Assembly (NCBI GenBank): GCA_016935115.1
Contig: JAFGRN010000014.1
Location: forward strand, 1 to 41,856
DNA: 41,856 nt
DNA from: Candidatus Omnitrophota bacterium
Lineage (GTDB): Bacteria > Omnitrophota > Gorgyraeia > 2-01-FULL-45-10
Direction: 5' to 3'
Shown here: one piece after another, positions 31,990 through 39,258 of the stretch
Layout: the number at the start of each line of letters is the position of its first letter
How positions within the stretch are numbered: position 1 is the first letter of the stretch
Notes under the pieces: model-generated
Seen by the model: the letters and a program-made list of their open reading frames with translations, nothing else
The model's database searches: none
Told to the model about the DNA's origin: nothing
Program-made: the position numbers and the translations under genes

Positions 31990-32473
31990 TAGCGTCAGAT
32001 CGGGCGATCTAGCCGCGGAGATAAAGAAGAGGGTAAGGGGCAAGGTCACGATATCCGCCATCGGCAACATAATGAGGGGCGATGACGGCCTCGGCCCGAA
32101 ACTGATAGAGATGCTGAAGGCCCGCAATGTGAAGGCGGGCCTTTTTGATTGCGGAACGGCCCCGGAGAATTATATCTTTCCAATGCTCACGACGCTGTGC
32201 GATACTCTCATCCTCGTGGACGCGGCGGACATGGCCATAGAGCCGGGGCTCGCCAGGGTGCTTAATGTCGATGATATAGCGAATGTCAGCTTCTCCACGC
32301 ACTGCCCGTCGCCGCGGCTCTTCATAGACCTGCTGAAGACTGGAAACGAAAACCTCAATGTCTTCGTCATATCCGTACAACCCAAAGATACCTCTCTCGG
32401 GATCCCATTGAGCGCGGAGGTCCTCAAAGGGCTCGAAACCCTCGCGGACGCGCTCACAGAAGCGCTTGCCTGA
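31979..32473 (+). CDS. hydrogenase maturation endopeptidase (HycI-like, M52)
   Basis: This peptidase removes the C-terminal tail of the large subunit after nickel insertion. 'SAIGNIMRGDDGLGPKLIEML' includes the Ni-sensing Asp of 'GDDG', 'LVDAADMAIEPG' holds the second Asp ligand position, and 'STHCPSPRLF' includes the His position. It is 164 aa. TTG 31979 overlaps the previous gene by 11 nt. A terminator-like hairpin lies within the gene. It is the last gene of the hydrogenase operon. Confidence 0.88.
   Translation: MSDNSVRSGDLAAEIKKRVRGKVTISAIGNIMRGDDGLGPKLIEMLKARNVKAGLFDCGTAPENYIFPMLTTLCDTLILVDAADMAIEPGLARVLNVDDIANVSFSTHCPSPRLFIDLLKTGNENLNVFVISVQPKDTSLGIPLSAEVLKGLETLADALTEALA
32117..32146 (+). 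terminator. terminator-like hairpin inside the peptidase gene
   Basis: AAGGCCCGC (32117-32125) and GCGGGCCTT (32135-32143) form a perfect 9-bp stem around a 9-nt loop, and the stem runs into a five-T stretch ending at 32146. It has the shape of an intrinsic terminator but lies within codons of the peptidase gene. It may reduce read-through into the 3' part of the gene, or be chance. Confidence 0.35.
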
Positions 32474-32475
32474 TA

Positions 32476-32720
32476 GGGATTTTTCAGCTATCAGCTTCAG
32501 GTGGAAGTGACCAAAGCGATCCACCTGGAGCGACTGTCGTAAAAATGCGATACCTATAGGCGATATACCGGGACAAGGAAACTGCTCCATGGCTTATGTG
32601 TATGCAGGTTCATTGGCCATCGCATTTTTACCACAGCGAATTTACATGCCTAATGTAAATTCGCGGCAAGCGAAAGGTGGTCGCTTGGTCACATCTGTAG
32701 GGATGGGACCGAAAAATCCC
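32476..32720. repeat. long palindromic structured element (R3, class B)
   Basis: GGGATTTTTC (32476-32485) faces GAAAAATCCC (32711-32720). Inside are nested arms: GTGACCAAAGCGATCCACCT (ends 32526) against AGGTGGTCGCTTGGTCAC (32675-32692), an exact 13-bp pair GTAAAAATGCGAT (32539-32551) / ATCGCATTTTTAC (32619-32631), and an exact 12-bp hairpin GCGAATTTACAT / ATGTAAATTCGC around GCCTA. The result is a branched fold over the whole 245 nt. Conserved patches CTGGAGCGA, ACCTATAGGCG and ACAGCGAA recur in the 35.5-kb copy. It begins 2 nt after the peptidase stop and fills most of the 300-nt gap before pabB. The 63-aa ORF inside is not credible. Confidence 0.8.
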
Positions 32721-32738
32721 GAAAAGGGACGTTTTAGC

Positions 32739-32767
32739 TTGAATTTACGCGTGATATTATACATAAT
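32739..32767 (+). promoter_or_regulatory. promoter of pabB, predicted leaderless transcript
   Basis: TTGAAT (32739-32744) and CATAAT (32762-32767) are 17 nt apart. The expected start point, about 7 nt after the -10, is the A of the pabB ATG at 32774. No Shine-Dalgarno sequence precedes the ATG, which fits a leaderless message. Confidence 0.6.
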
Positions 32768-32773
32768 TGAAAT

Positions 32774-34171
32774 ATGCTGAGCGCGACTATAGAAGAGATC
32801 AAGGATCCGCCGGAACCGCAGGAGATATTCCGTTCGATGCACGATCGCGCCTGCGGCTTCTTCCTGGATAGCGCATGTGATCCGGAAAAACTGGGGCGCT
32901 ATTCGTTGATGGGATGCGACCCGTTCCTGGTATTCAGGTCCAAGGGTGATGCCATCATGTTGGAACGCCCCGGCCGCCCGACGGAGAAATTGACGGGCAA
33001 TCCTTTCCTTGTATTAAAAAAACTGCTGAAAAAATACCCCGCAAGGCCTGTAAAGGAGATTCCTTTTGCCGGAGGCGCCGTTGGATATTTCTCCTACGAC
33101 CTGAAGAACTTCATAGAGGACCTGCCGGACCGCCCGCCGGATGACCTTAAGATTCCGGATTGCATCCTGGGGTTTTATGATTCGGTCGTTATATACGACA
33201 ACCTTAAGAAGAGGTGTTATATTTCGGACATGGGAATAACCGGAGGGGCTTCGAAGCGTCTGGCGAAACTTATCCGGGCCGCTTCGCGTAAAGGGACAGG
33301 CCCGGAGGATTTTAATCCGCCCAGGAACGTGAGGTCAAATTTCTCGAAACGTTCATATATGGCCGCCGTCGAAAGGGCAAAAGATTATATCCGGAAGGGC
33401 GATATATATCAGGTCAATCTTTCCCAAAGATTTAAAGCCGTTCTCGCCTGCGGGGCATTCGGCCTTTATATGCGGCTGAGGGAATGTTCTCCGGCGCCGT
33501 TTGCTTCATATCTAAATTTCGGACAGGTGAAGATATTAAGCTCATCGCCGGAACGTTTTCTCTTTAAGAGGGGCGGCTATATCGAGACCCGGCCCATAAA
33601 AGGGACCAGGCCGCGCGGCGCCGATAAGGTTTCAGACGCGGCTATGGAAGCGGAACTGAAAGCCAGCCGGAAGGACATGGCCGAGCATATCATGATAGTG
33701 GACCTGGAGCGCAATGACCTGGGCAGAATATGCCGCTACGGCTCCGTCGGAGTGGATGAATCGGCGGTCATAGAGAAGTATGCAAATGTCTTTCATATGG
33801 TTTCAACGGTCTCCGGCACCCTGAAAGACGGAGTCGATCCCGTCGACTGCCTTTTGGCGGCTTTCCCGGGAGGGTCGATAACGGGAGCGCCCAAAATCCG
33901 GTCGATGGAGATTATCGAGGAGCTTGAAAATGTGAAGAGGTCCGTATATACAGGAGCCATAGGGTATATAGGTTTCGATGGCAATATGGATACTTCCATA
34001 GTGATTAGAACCTTACTGGTTAAAGAAAGAGACGCGTATTTCCAGGTGGGCGGGGGCATAGTTGCCGATTCCGATCCCGAAAAAGAGTATGATGAGACCC
34101 TGCATAAAGCCGCCGGGCTCATTGACGCGCTCGGCCTTGAATCGAAGAATAAGGAGCCGATCCCGGCATGA
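32774..34171 (+). CDS. pabB: aminodeoxychorismate synthase component I
   Basis: PabB converts chorismate plus ammonia to aminodeoxychorismate for folate synthesis. The chorismate-binding domain contains 'YIRKGDIYQVNLSQRF', 'SSSPERFL', 'ETRPIKGTRPRG', 'MIVDLERNDLGRIC', 'AFPGGSITGAPK' and 'YTGAIGYIG'. The Lys of 'PIKGT' is the PabB hallmark; TrpE has Ala there. At 465 aa it is normal. It pairs with pabC by a 4-nt overlap. No pabA glutaminase gene is in the window. Confidence 0.92.
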   Translation: MLSATIEEIKDPPEPQEIFRSMHDRACGFFLDSACDPEKLGRYSLMGCDPFLVFRSKGDAIMLERPGRPTEKLTGNPFLVLKKLLKKYPARPVKEIPFAGGAVGYFSYDLKNFIEDLPDRPPDDLKIPDCILGFYDSVVIYDNLKKRCYISDMGITGGASKRLAKLIRAASRKGTGPEDFNPPRNVRSNFSKRSYMAAVERAKDYIRKGDIYQVNLSQRFKAVLACGAFGLYMRLRECSPAPFASYLNFGQVKILSSSPERFLFKRGGYIETRPIKGTRPRGADKVSDAAMEAELKASRKDMAEHIMIVDLERNDLGRICRYGSVGVDESAVIEKYANVFHMVSTVSGTLKDGVDPVDCLLAAFPGGSITGAPKIRSMEIIEELENVKRSVYTGAIGYIGFDGNMDTSIVIRTLLVKERDAYFQVGGGIVADSDPEKEYDETLHKAAGLIDALGLESKNKEPIPA

Positions 34172-35019
34172 ACAAAGTCTGGCTGAATAAGAAGATAATT
34201 GACGCTGAAAGCGCTTGCATACCGATATCGGACAGGGGTTTCATGTACGGTGACGGCGTGTTTGAGACAATGCGTTCTTATTCCGGAATGGTTTTTAAGA
34301 TAGACGCCCATCTTGACAGGTTGTTCAATTCCCTTAAAGTGGCGAAATTTTCCAGTCCTTACGCAAAAGATTATCTGAAGCGGGAAATATACAGGCTGCT
34401 TGACGCCAATCGCCTTAAAGAAGCGTATATCCGCCTAATGATAACCAGGGGCGAGGGGCGATTCGGGATGGAACATAAGGATAGATTTATTCCTAATACC
34501 GTGATAGTCGTAAAAGAGTTCCACAGCTACCCGGCGCGCGTGTACGCTAAGGGTATAACGGCCGGAGTGGTCGATATAAGGCAGAATGAGCTATCACCGG
34601 TTTCGGGGATCAAATCCTTGAACTTCATTAATTACATCCTGGCGAGGTTTGAGGCGAAAGAGAAAGGTTATGACGAGGCCATTCTCGCGAATTCCAGGGG
34701 GCATATTGCCGAGGCGACCACGAGCAATATATTCATGGTGAAGGGAATGGGGCTTATAACACCATCCCCCGATAGCGGTATCCTGCCCGGCATTACAAGG
34801 ATGGTCGTGATGCAGCTGGCCAGGCGCCGCGGGATATTCGTCAAAGAGATGGCCGTTACCAGGCGCGAGCTATATAATTCAGATGAGATATTTCTCACCA
34901 ATTCACTCTCCGAGGTCCTGCCGGTAGTTGCCGTTGACGGGAAGAGGATAGGCCGCGGCGTTCCCGGAGAAACAACCCGGCTCCTTCACAGCCTCTACCG
35001 CAAAGAAACCTCCCGATAG
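34168..35019 (+). CDS. pabC: class IV PLP enzyme, probable aminodeoxychorismate lyase
   Basis: This is a fold-type IV PLP enzyme: 'ISDRGFMYGDGVFETMRSYSG', the PLP lysine in 'SGIKSLNFINYILARFEA', 'DEAILANSRGHIAEATTSNIFMV' and 'TPSPDSGILPGITR'. These motifs are shared by PabC, IlvE and D-amino acid aminotransferase. The direct coupling to pabB makes the lyase that releases p-aminobenzoate the best choice. At 283 aa the length fits. Activity as a branched-chain aminotransferase is not excluded. Confidence 0.8.
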   Translation: MNKVWLNKKIIDAESACIPISDRGFMYGDGVFETMRSYSGMVFKIDAHLDRLFNSLKVAKFSSPYAKDYLKREIYRLLDANRLKEAYIRLMITRGEGRFGMEHKDRFIPNTVIVVKEFHSYPARVYAKGITAGVVDIRQNELSPVSGIKSLNFINYILARFEAKEKGYDEAILANSRGHIAEATTSNIFMVKGMGLITPSPDSGILPGITRMVVMQLARRRGIFVKEMAVTRRELYNSDEIFLTNSLSEVLPVVAVDGKRIGRGVPGETTRLLHSLYRKETSR

Positions 35020-35031
35020 AGATATAATTTG

Positions 35032-35421
35032 TAGCAAAAATATCCCCTGTGCCCCCGCTCCAGTTAAGCCATAATCCAAAGTTATGTTCGCACCGGGTAT
35101 CTTCCGGCACAGGGGGTGAAGTATATTACAAAGCGACCACCTTCCCATAGTCAGCCCTTACAGCCCGGGTGCATCGCGGGGACGTGGAAATTCCCCTGCG
35201 AGGAATTTCCACTCGGAAAGGTCGCTCGCTCTCCCGCCAAATAGGCCGGATGTCAAGCAGAGTATTTTAATATGTATTTGGCGGGATCCATGCCACGCCC
35301 TACGACTTTCGACGCCCCGCTCAACACCCGGGCTGTAAGGGCACTAATGATAAGCTCCAGGTGAGTCGCTTTGTAACACTTTCCCTGTATGCCGGAAGAT
35401 ACCCGTTACTCTCTCCCTGAA
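35032..35421. repeat. giant palindromic element (R4A, class A)
   Basis: This begins TAGCAAAAATATCCCC, identical to the right terminal repeat of R2 read in reverse complement. It contains nested inverted arms: GGGTATCTTCCGGC (35095-35108) / GCCGGAAGATACCC (35391-35404), TTACAAAGCGACCACCT (35126) / AGGTGAGTCGCTTTGTAA (35359), and the exact 18-bp pair GCCCTTACAGCCCGGGTG (35154-35171) / CACCCGGGCTGTAAGGGC (35325-35342). Two further perfect 11-bp hairpins lie inside (35184-35212 and 35233-35285). A 23-nt stretch beginning CCGCTCCAGTTAAGCC recurs exactly at 41705. No credible gene lies in the 712 nt between pabC and the next gene. Confidence 0.82.
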
Positions 35422-35663
35422 GCAAAAATATCGTATGGGGTGTCCCCAAATGGACCGTCCCCTGTTGCGGGGTGGCAGAACTTTTGGCACCTTGCTGGAG
35501 CGAATCTCTAAAATTTCGATACCTATAGGCGCTACAGACTTTATCATCGAAATTTTAGCGACAGCGAACGAGGAAGCCTATTGACGAGTGAGCGGCGAGC
35601 GAAAGCAAGTGCCAAAAGTAAATGCCACCACTGAGGGGATGGGGGCCCGGGGGATATTTTTGC
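35422..35663. repeat. class B structured element inside class A ends (R4B)
   Basis: GCAAAAATATC (35422-35432) faces GATATTTTTGC (35653-35663). Inside are GGTGGCA (35471) / TGCCACC (35623), CTTTTGGCACCTTGCT (35481) / AGCAAGTGCCAAAAG (35604), and an exact 13-bp pair CTAAAATTTCGAT (35508-35520) / ATCGAAATTTTAG (35546-35558). CTGGAGCGA, ACCTATAGGCG and ACAGCGAA occupy the same places as in R3, so the two are homologous. Compared with R3, the 13-bp stem differs at three positions, each compensated on the other arm. Confidence 0.82.
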
Positions 35664-35674
35664 CCTGATAGCAT

Positions 35675-35704
35675 TTGACCTTAATAGCATATATATGATA
35701 CAAT
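35675..35704 (+). promoter_or_regulatory. promoter of the deoxyhypusine-synthase-like/kds operon
   Basis: TTGACC (35675-35680) and TACAAT (35699-35704) are 18 nt apart, the same layout as the hydrogenase promoter. Predicted start is near 35711, giving a leader of about 20 nt with an AAAGGAAA ribosome site before ATG 35732. It begins 11 nt after the end of R4. Confidence 0.65.
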
Positions 35705-35731
35705 AGCGCCCGAATTTCGAAAGGAAAAATT

Positions 35732-36679
35732 ATGCCTCATAAGCCAAGATCGAGGGCGGATCTGAGCAAGATAAGGACTATTCCGCTCAATGCCCGCAAG
35801 TGCAAGGTCTCCATAGGCGATTTTGCCCATTCTGCGAAGAAAGGCGAGAGTTTCAGGAAGTTCTATGATTCCCTTCCCAGGATACTGGCCGCCCAGAGCC
35901 TAAGAGCCGTTTCTGATGCGGTAGTCACCGCATACAGGAAGGGGAAGATGATCATTATAATGATGGGCGCGCACGTCATAAAATGCGGAATCTCGCCTCT
36001 TATTATCGATCTCATGAAGCGGGGCGTCCTGAAGGCCGTGGCATTAAACGGCGCCGGCGTAATTCACGATACCGAAATAGCGATGATCGGGCGCACAAGC
36101 GAGGATGTGGGCGAGGCTATTCTCGACGGGTCATTTGGCATGGCAAAAGAGACGGCGGGATTTATAAATCAGGCCATAAGCGCGGGGTTTAAGAAGGGAA
36201 TCGGCATAGGCGAATCCGTCGGAGGCGCTATCGTCAAAGCGAAGTTGCCTCACAGTAATATGAGCATATTGGCCAATGCTTATAAGCTTAATGTACCTGT
36301 GACCGCGCATGTCGCGATAGGCACCGACATAATACACCAGCATCCTTCGGCGAACGGCGCGGCGATAGGCGAGGGCTCTCTCCTCGACTTCAAGAACTTT
36401 ATCTACAGTGTTTCCAGGCTGGAGGCGGGAGTACTTATCAACCTGGGATCCGCCGTGATATTGCCGGAAGTGTTCCTGAAGGCTATTACGGTGGCGCGCA
36501 ACCTCGGCCATAAAGTCGATACGCTTACCACCGCAAATTTCGATATGATAAGCCAGTACAGGCCGCATCAAAATATACTGTCGAGGCCTACGTCTAAAGG
36601 CGGCAAGGGTATTAATATAATAGGTCACCACGAAATAATGATCCCGCTCCTGTACCGTTCGATAATAGAGAGAATATAA
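35732..36679 (+). CDS. deoxyhypusine synthase-like protein, function unknown
   Basis: The 315-aa protein resembles the deoxyhypusine synthase fold: 'IIIMMGAHVIKCGISPLIIDLMKRG', 'ALNGAGVIHDTEIAM', 'VTAHVAIGTDIIHQHP' and 'LINLGSAVILPEVFLKA'. The catalytic Lys motif of true DHS ('EAVSWGK') is not seen; the corresponding tail reads 'SRPTSKGGKG'. Bacteria lack eIF5A, so the substrate is not hypusine. It starts the operon that continues with heptose and Kdo genes, 1 nt before the next gene, so a link to envelope sugar or polyamine chemistry is possible but unproven. Confidence 0.75.
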   Translation: MPHKPRSRADLSKIRTIPLNARKCKVSIGDFAHSAKKGESFRKFYDSLPRILAAQSLRAVSDAVVTAYRKGKMIIIMMGAHVIKCGISPLIIDLMKRGVLKAVALNGAGVIHDTEIAMIGRTSEDVGEAILDGSFGMAKETAGFINQAISAGFKKGIGIGESVGGAIVKAKLPHSNMSILANAYKLNVPVTAHVAIGTDIIHQHPSANGAAIGEGSLLDFKNFIYSVSRLEAGVLINLGSAVILPEVFLKAITVARNLGHKVDTLTTANFDMISQYRPHQNILSRPTSKGGKGINIIGHHEIMIPLLYRSIIERI

Positions 36680-36680
36680 T

Positions 36681-37682
36681 ATGGCCGCCAGAGGCATTGC
36701 CGATTACAGGAAGGTGCTTTCGAACTTTAAGAAGTCGAAAGTGCTGGTCATAGGCGACCTGATGCTGGACGAGTTCATCTGGGGGGATGTGTCGAGGATC
36801 TCTCCCGAAGCCCCGGTACCCGTTGTCTGGGTGAAGAAGGAGAGTTTCATGCCGGGCGGGGCATCGAATGTCGCCAATAACCTGAGGTCTCTTGGAGCGG
36901 ATGTGCGCGTGGTGGGCGTCATAGGAGATGACGAGCATGGCGCCATCCTGAAGAGCGAATTGGAGCAGAAGGGCATAAACACCTTCGGGATCGTCACAGA
37001 TCCTTCGAGGCCTACAATACTGAAGACGCGTGTTGTGGCGCACCATCAGCAGGTGGTCAGGATCGATAAGGAGAGGAAAGACCGGTTGAGCGATGCCGTG
37101 ATAGCGAAGATGGTCGCCCATGTGAAGAATATTATCAGGGATGTCGATGCGGTCATAATCGAGGACTATGCTAAAAATGTCATAACTCCGGCGCTCCTTA
37201 AACAGGTCCTTCCGCTGGCCAGGCGCAATAATAAGATAATATCGGTCGATCCGAAAGAAGAGCATTTTAAGTATTACAGGAATATCAGCGTGATAACGCC
37301 CAATAACCATGAAGCCGAGCGCGCTGTCGGATTTGCCATCACCGATGATGCGGCTCTCAGGAAAGCAGGTGCCAGGCTGATCGAGAAGCTTAATTGCGGG
37401 ATCGCCCTTATTACATTGGGCGAACACGGCATGGCGGTATTCCGGAAGAATAAACCCATGAAACATATACCGACGGTGGCGCAGGATGTTTTCGATGTCT
37501 CGGGCGCCGGCGATACCGTGATAGCCAGCTATACACTATCTCTGGCGGCGGGGGCGGATCCTATCGTTGCGGCGCACATATCGAACTGCGCGGCCGGCAT
37601 AGTGGTGGGCAAAGTAGGGATAGCCGTGGTTTCGCCGGATGAACTGATGGCAAGGATCGAAGAAGAGGAGGTTTTTTCGTGA
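36681..37682 (+). CDS. D-glycero-beta-D-manno-heptose-7-phosphate kinase
   Basis: This PfkB-family sugar kinase matches the RfaE1/HldE N-terminal domain: 'VLVIGDLMLDEFIWGDVSRISPEAPVPVV', 'FMPGGASNVANNLRSLGADV', 'ITPNNHEAE', 'ITLGEHGMAVF' and the catalytic 'DVSGAGDTVIAS'. It phosphorylates heptose-7-P for LPS core. At 333 aa it lacks the C-terminal nucleotidyltransferase of bifunctional HldE, so a separate adenylyltransferase is expected elsewhere. It overlaps kdsB by 4 nt. Confidence 0.9.
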   Translation: MAARGIADYRKVLSNFKKSKVLVIGDLMLDEFIWGDVSRISPEAPVPVVWVKKESFMPGGASNVANNLRSLGADVRVVGVIGDDEHGAILKSELEQKGINTFGIVTDPSRPTILKTRVVAHHQQVVRIDKERKDRLSDAVIAKMVAHVKNIIRDVDAVIIEDYAKNVITPALLKQVLPLARRNNKIISVDPKEEHFKYYRNISVITPNNHEAERAVGFAITDDAALRKAGARLIEKLNCGIALITLGEHGMAVFRKNKPMKHIPTVAQDVFDVSGAGDTVIASYTLSLAAGADPIVAAHISNCAAGIVVGKVGIAVVSPDELMARIEEEEVFS

Positions 37683-38437
37683 AGGCAATAGGAGTAATAC
37701 CGGCGCGCTGGGGCGCTACGAGGTTCGAGGGGAAAGTGCTTGCCAACCTGCTTGGCAAACCCGTCATCCAGCATGTCTGGGAGAACGCGAAGAAGGCAAA
37801 GACGCTCGACGACCTTCTCGTGGCGTGCGATGATGAGCGGATATTGAAAGTGGTCGAGGATTTCGGCGGCAAGGCGGTCTATACTTCGCCAAGCCAGCCT
37901 TCGGGTACCGACAGGCTGGCTGAAGTAGTCAATGCCATGGATATAGACATTGCCGTCAATATCCAGGGCGACGAACCGCTTATGAAATCGATAATGATAG
38001 ATAACCTCGTCATGGCGCTCCAGGAGGAGAAAGAGGCGCACATGGCGACCATCATAAAGAAGATAGACGACTACGACGAGCTTACCAATTCCAATGTCGT
38101 GAAAGTGGTCATCGACAAGAATGGTTACGCCATCTATTTCTCGCGTTACGCCATTCCTTATAACAGGACGGGTGAGACCGACCCGAAGAAGAGGCCCGTT
38201 TATTATAAGCATATCGGCCTCTACGCTTTTACAAAAGACTTTCTCTTCACTTTCAAAAAACTGCCGAATTCTTCACTCGAGAATGCGGAGAAGCTGGAAC
38301 AGCTGAGGGCCCTGGAGAACGGGTACAAGATCAAGGTCGTGGAAACAAAGTTTGATACCGTGGGAGTGGACAGGCCCGAAGACCTGAAGAAGGCCGAAGA
38401 CGCGCTCCTGAGAGAACGTGAAACACAGGCGCAATGA
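37679..38437 (+). CDS. kdsB: 3-deoxy-manno-octulosonate cytidylyltransferase
   Basis: KdsB activates Kdo as CMP-Kdo. '[32 protein letters not shown]', 'VACDDERI', 'GTDRLAEVV' and '[10 protein letters not shown]' are the family motifs, and '[12 protein letters not shown]' is also typical. At 252 aa it is standard. The GTG start at 37679 overlaps the previous TGA. Confidence 0.95.
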   Translation: MKAIGVIPARWGATRFEGKVLANLLGKPVIQHVWENAKKAKTLDDLLVACDDERILKVVEDFGGKAVYTSPSQPSGTDRLAEVVNAMDIDIAVNIQGDEPLMKSIMIDNLVMALQEEKEAHMATIIKKIDDYDELTNSNVVKVVIDKNGYAIYFSRYAIPYNRTGETDPKKRPVYYKHIGLYAFTKDFLFTFKKLPNSSLENAEKLEQLRALENGYKIKVVETKFDTVGVDRPEDLKKAEDALLRERETQAQ

Positions 38438-39258
38438 TCATGACGAAAGAGATAGGGATAGGAAATGTGAAGATCGGCGGGACGAATCCCATCGTCCTTA
38501 TTGCCGGGCCGTGTGTGATCGAGTCGGAGGCGAGCGCGTTGCGCCATGCCAAAGCCATAAAAGCCGTTGCCAGAAGGGCCGGAATACCGTTCATATTTAA
38601 ATCCAGCTATGATAAGGCTAACCGCACGTCAGTATCATCCTTCAGGGGGCCGGGAATAAAGAAAGGCCTTAAGATCCTCAGGAAGGTGAAGGAAGAGCTT
38701 GGCCTGCCGGTACTCTCCGACGTCCATTCCGCGGGAGAAGTGAAGGAAGCCGCCAGGGTCATTGATATAATACAGATACCCGCATTCCTGTGCCGCCAGA
38801 CCGATATCGTCCTGGCCGCCGCCGGGACGGGGAAAACGGTGAATATAAAGAAGGGCCAGTTTCTCGCTCCTTGGGATATGAGGCATATCGTGAAGAAGAT
38901 AGAGTCCGCCGGCAATAGGAAGATACTGCTTACCGAGAGGGGTGTGAGTTTTGGCTACAATACGCTGGTGAGCGACTTCAGGTCGCTTTTAATAATGAAG
39001 GAACTGGGATATCCGGTCGTCTACGATGCCACGCATTCCGTTCAGGCGCCCGGCGGGATGGGGGATAGGTCCGGCGGCGAGAGGAAGTATATACCGTACC
39101 TGGCCATGGCATCGGTTACGTGCGGAGCCGATGCGCTGTTTATGGAAGTGCATGAAGACCCGGACCGCGCGCCCAGCGACGGGCCTAATATGGTCAGGCT
39201 CGGGGATCTCGAGAAACTGCTTGTGAAGATCGCGAAGATAGAGAGGATAGTCCGATAA
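38434..39258 (+). CDS. kdsA: 3-deoxy-8-phosphooctulonate synthase
   Basis: KdsA condenses PEP with arabinose-5-phosphate to Kdo-8-phosphate. '[11 protein letters not shown]', '[12 protein letters not shown]', '[13 protein letters not shown]', '[14 protein letters not shown]', '[14 protein letters not shown]' and '[13 protein letters not shown]' cover the whole enzyme. At 274 aa it is normal. The Cys in '[22 protein letters not shown]' regions of metal-dependent forms is not obvious (the sequence reads 'TERGVSFG' rather than a Cys-containing version), so a metal-independent enzyme is possible. ATG 38434 overlaps the kdsB stop. Confidence 0.94.
   Translation: MIMTKEIGIGNVKIGGTNPIVLIAGPCVIESEASALRHAKAIKAVARRAGIPFIFKSSYDKANRTSVSSFRGPGIKKGLKILRKVKEELGLPVLSDVHSAGEVKEAARVIDIIQIPAFLCRQTDIVLAAAGTGKTVNIKKGQFLAPWDMRHIVKKIESAGNRKILLTERGVSFGYNTLVSDFRSLLIMKELGYPVVYDATHSVQAPGGMGDRSGGERKYIPYLAMASVTCGADALFMEVHEDPDRAPSDGPNMVRLGDLEKLLVKIAKIERIVR

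Noticed and set aside
32589-32780. 63-aa ORF in the pabB upstream gap
   Set aside because: It lies within the palindromic repeat R3 and the pabB promoter, with no ribosome site and no recognisable protein features.
34895-35547. Minus-strand ORFs over and after the pabC end (67-81 aa)
   Set aside because: They overlap pabC codons or the inverted repeats of R4, and palindromic sequence creates such frames by chance.
35020-35731. CRISPR array
   Set aside because: The repeats here are inverted and unequal, not direct repeats of constant length with spacers, and no cas gene is present.
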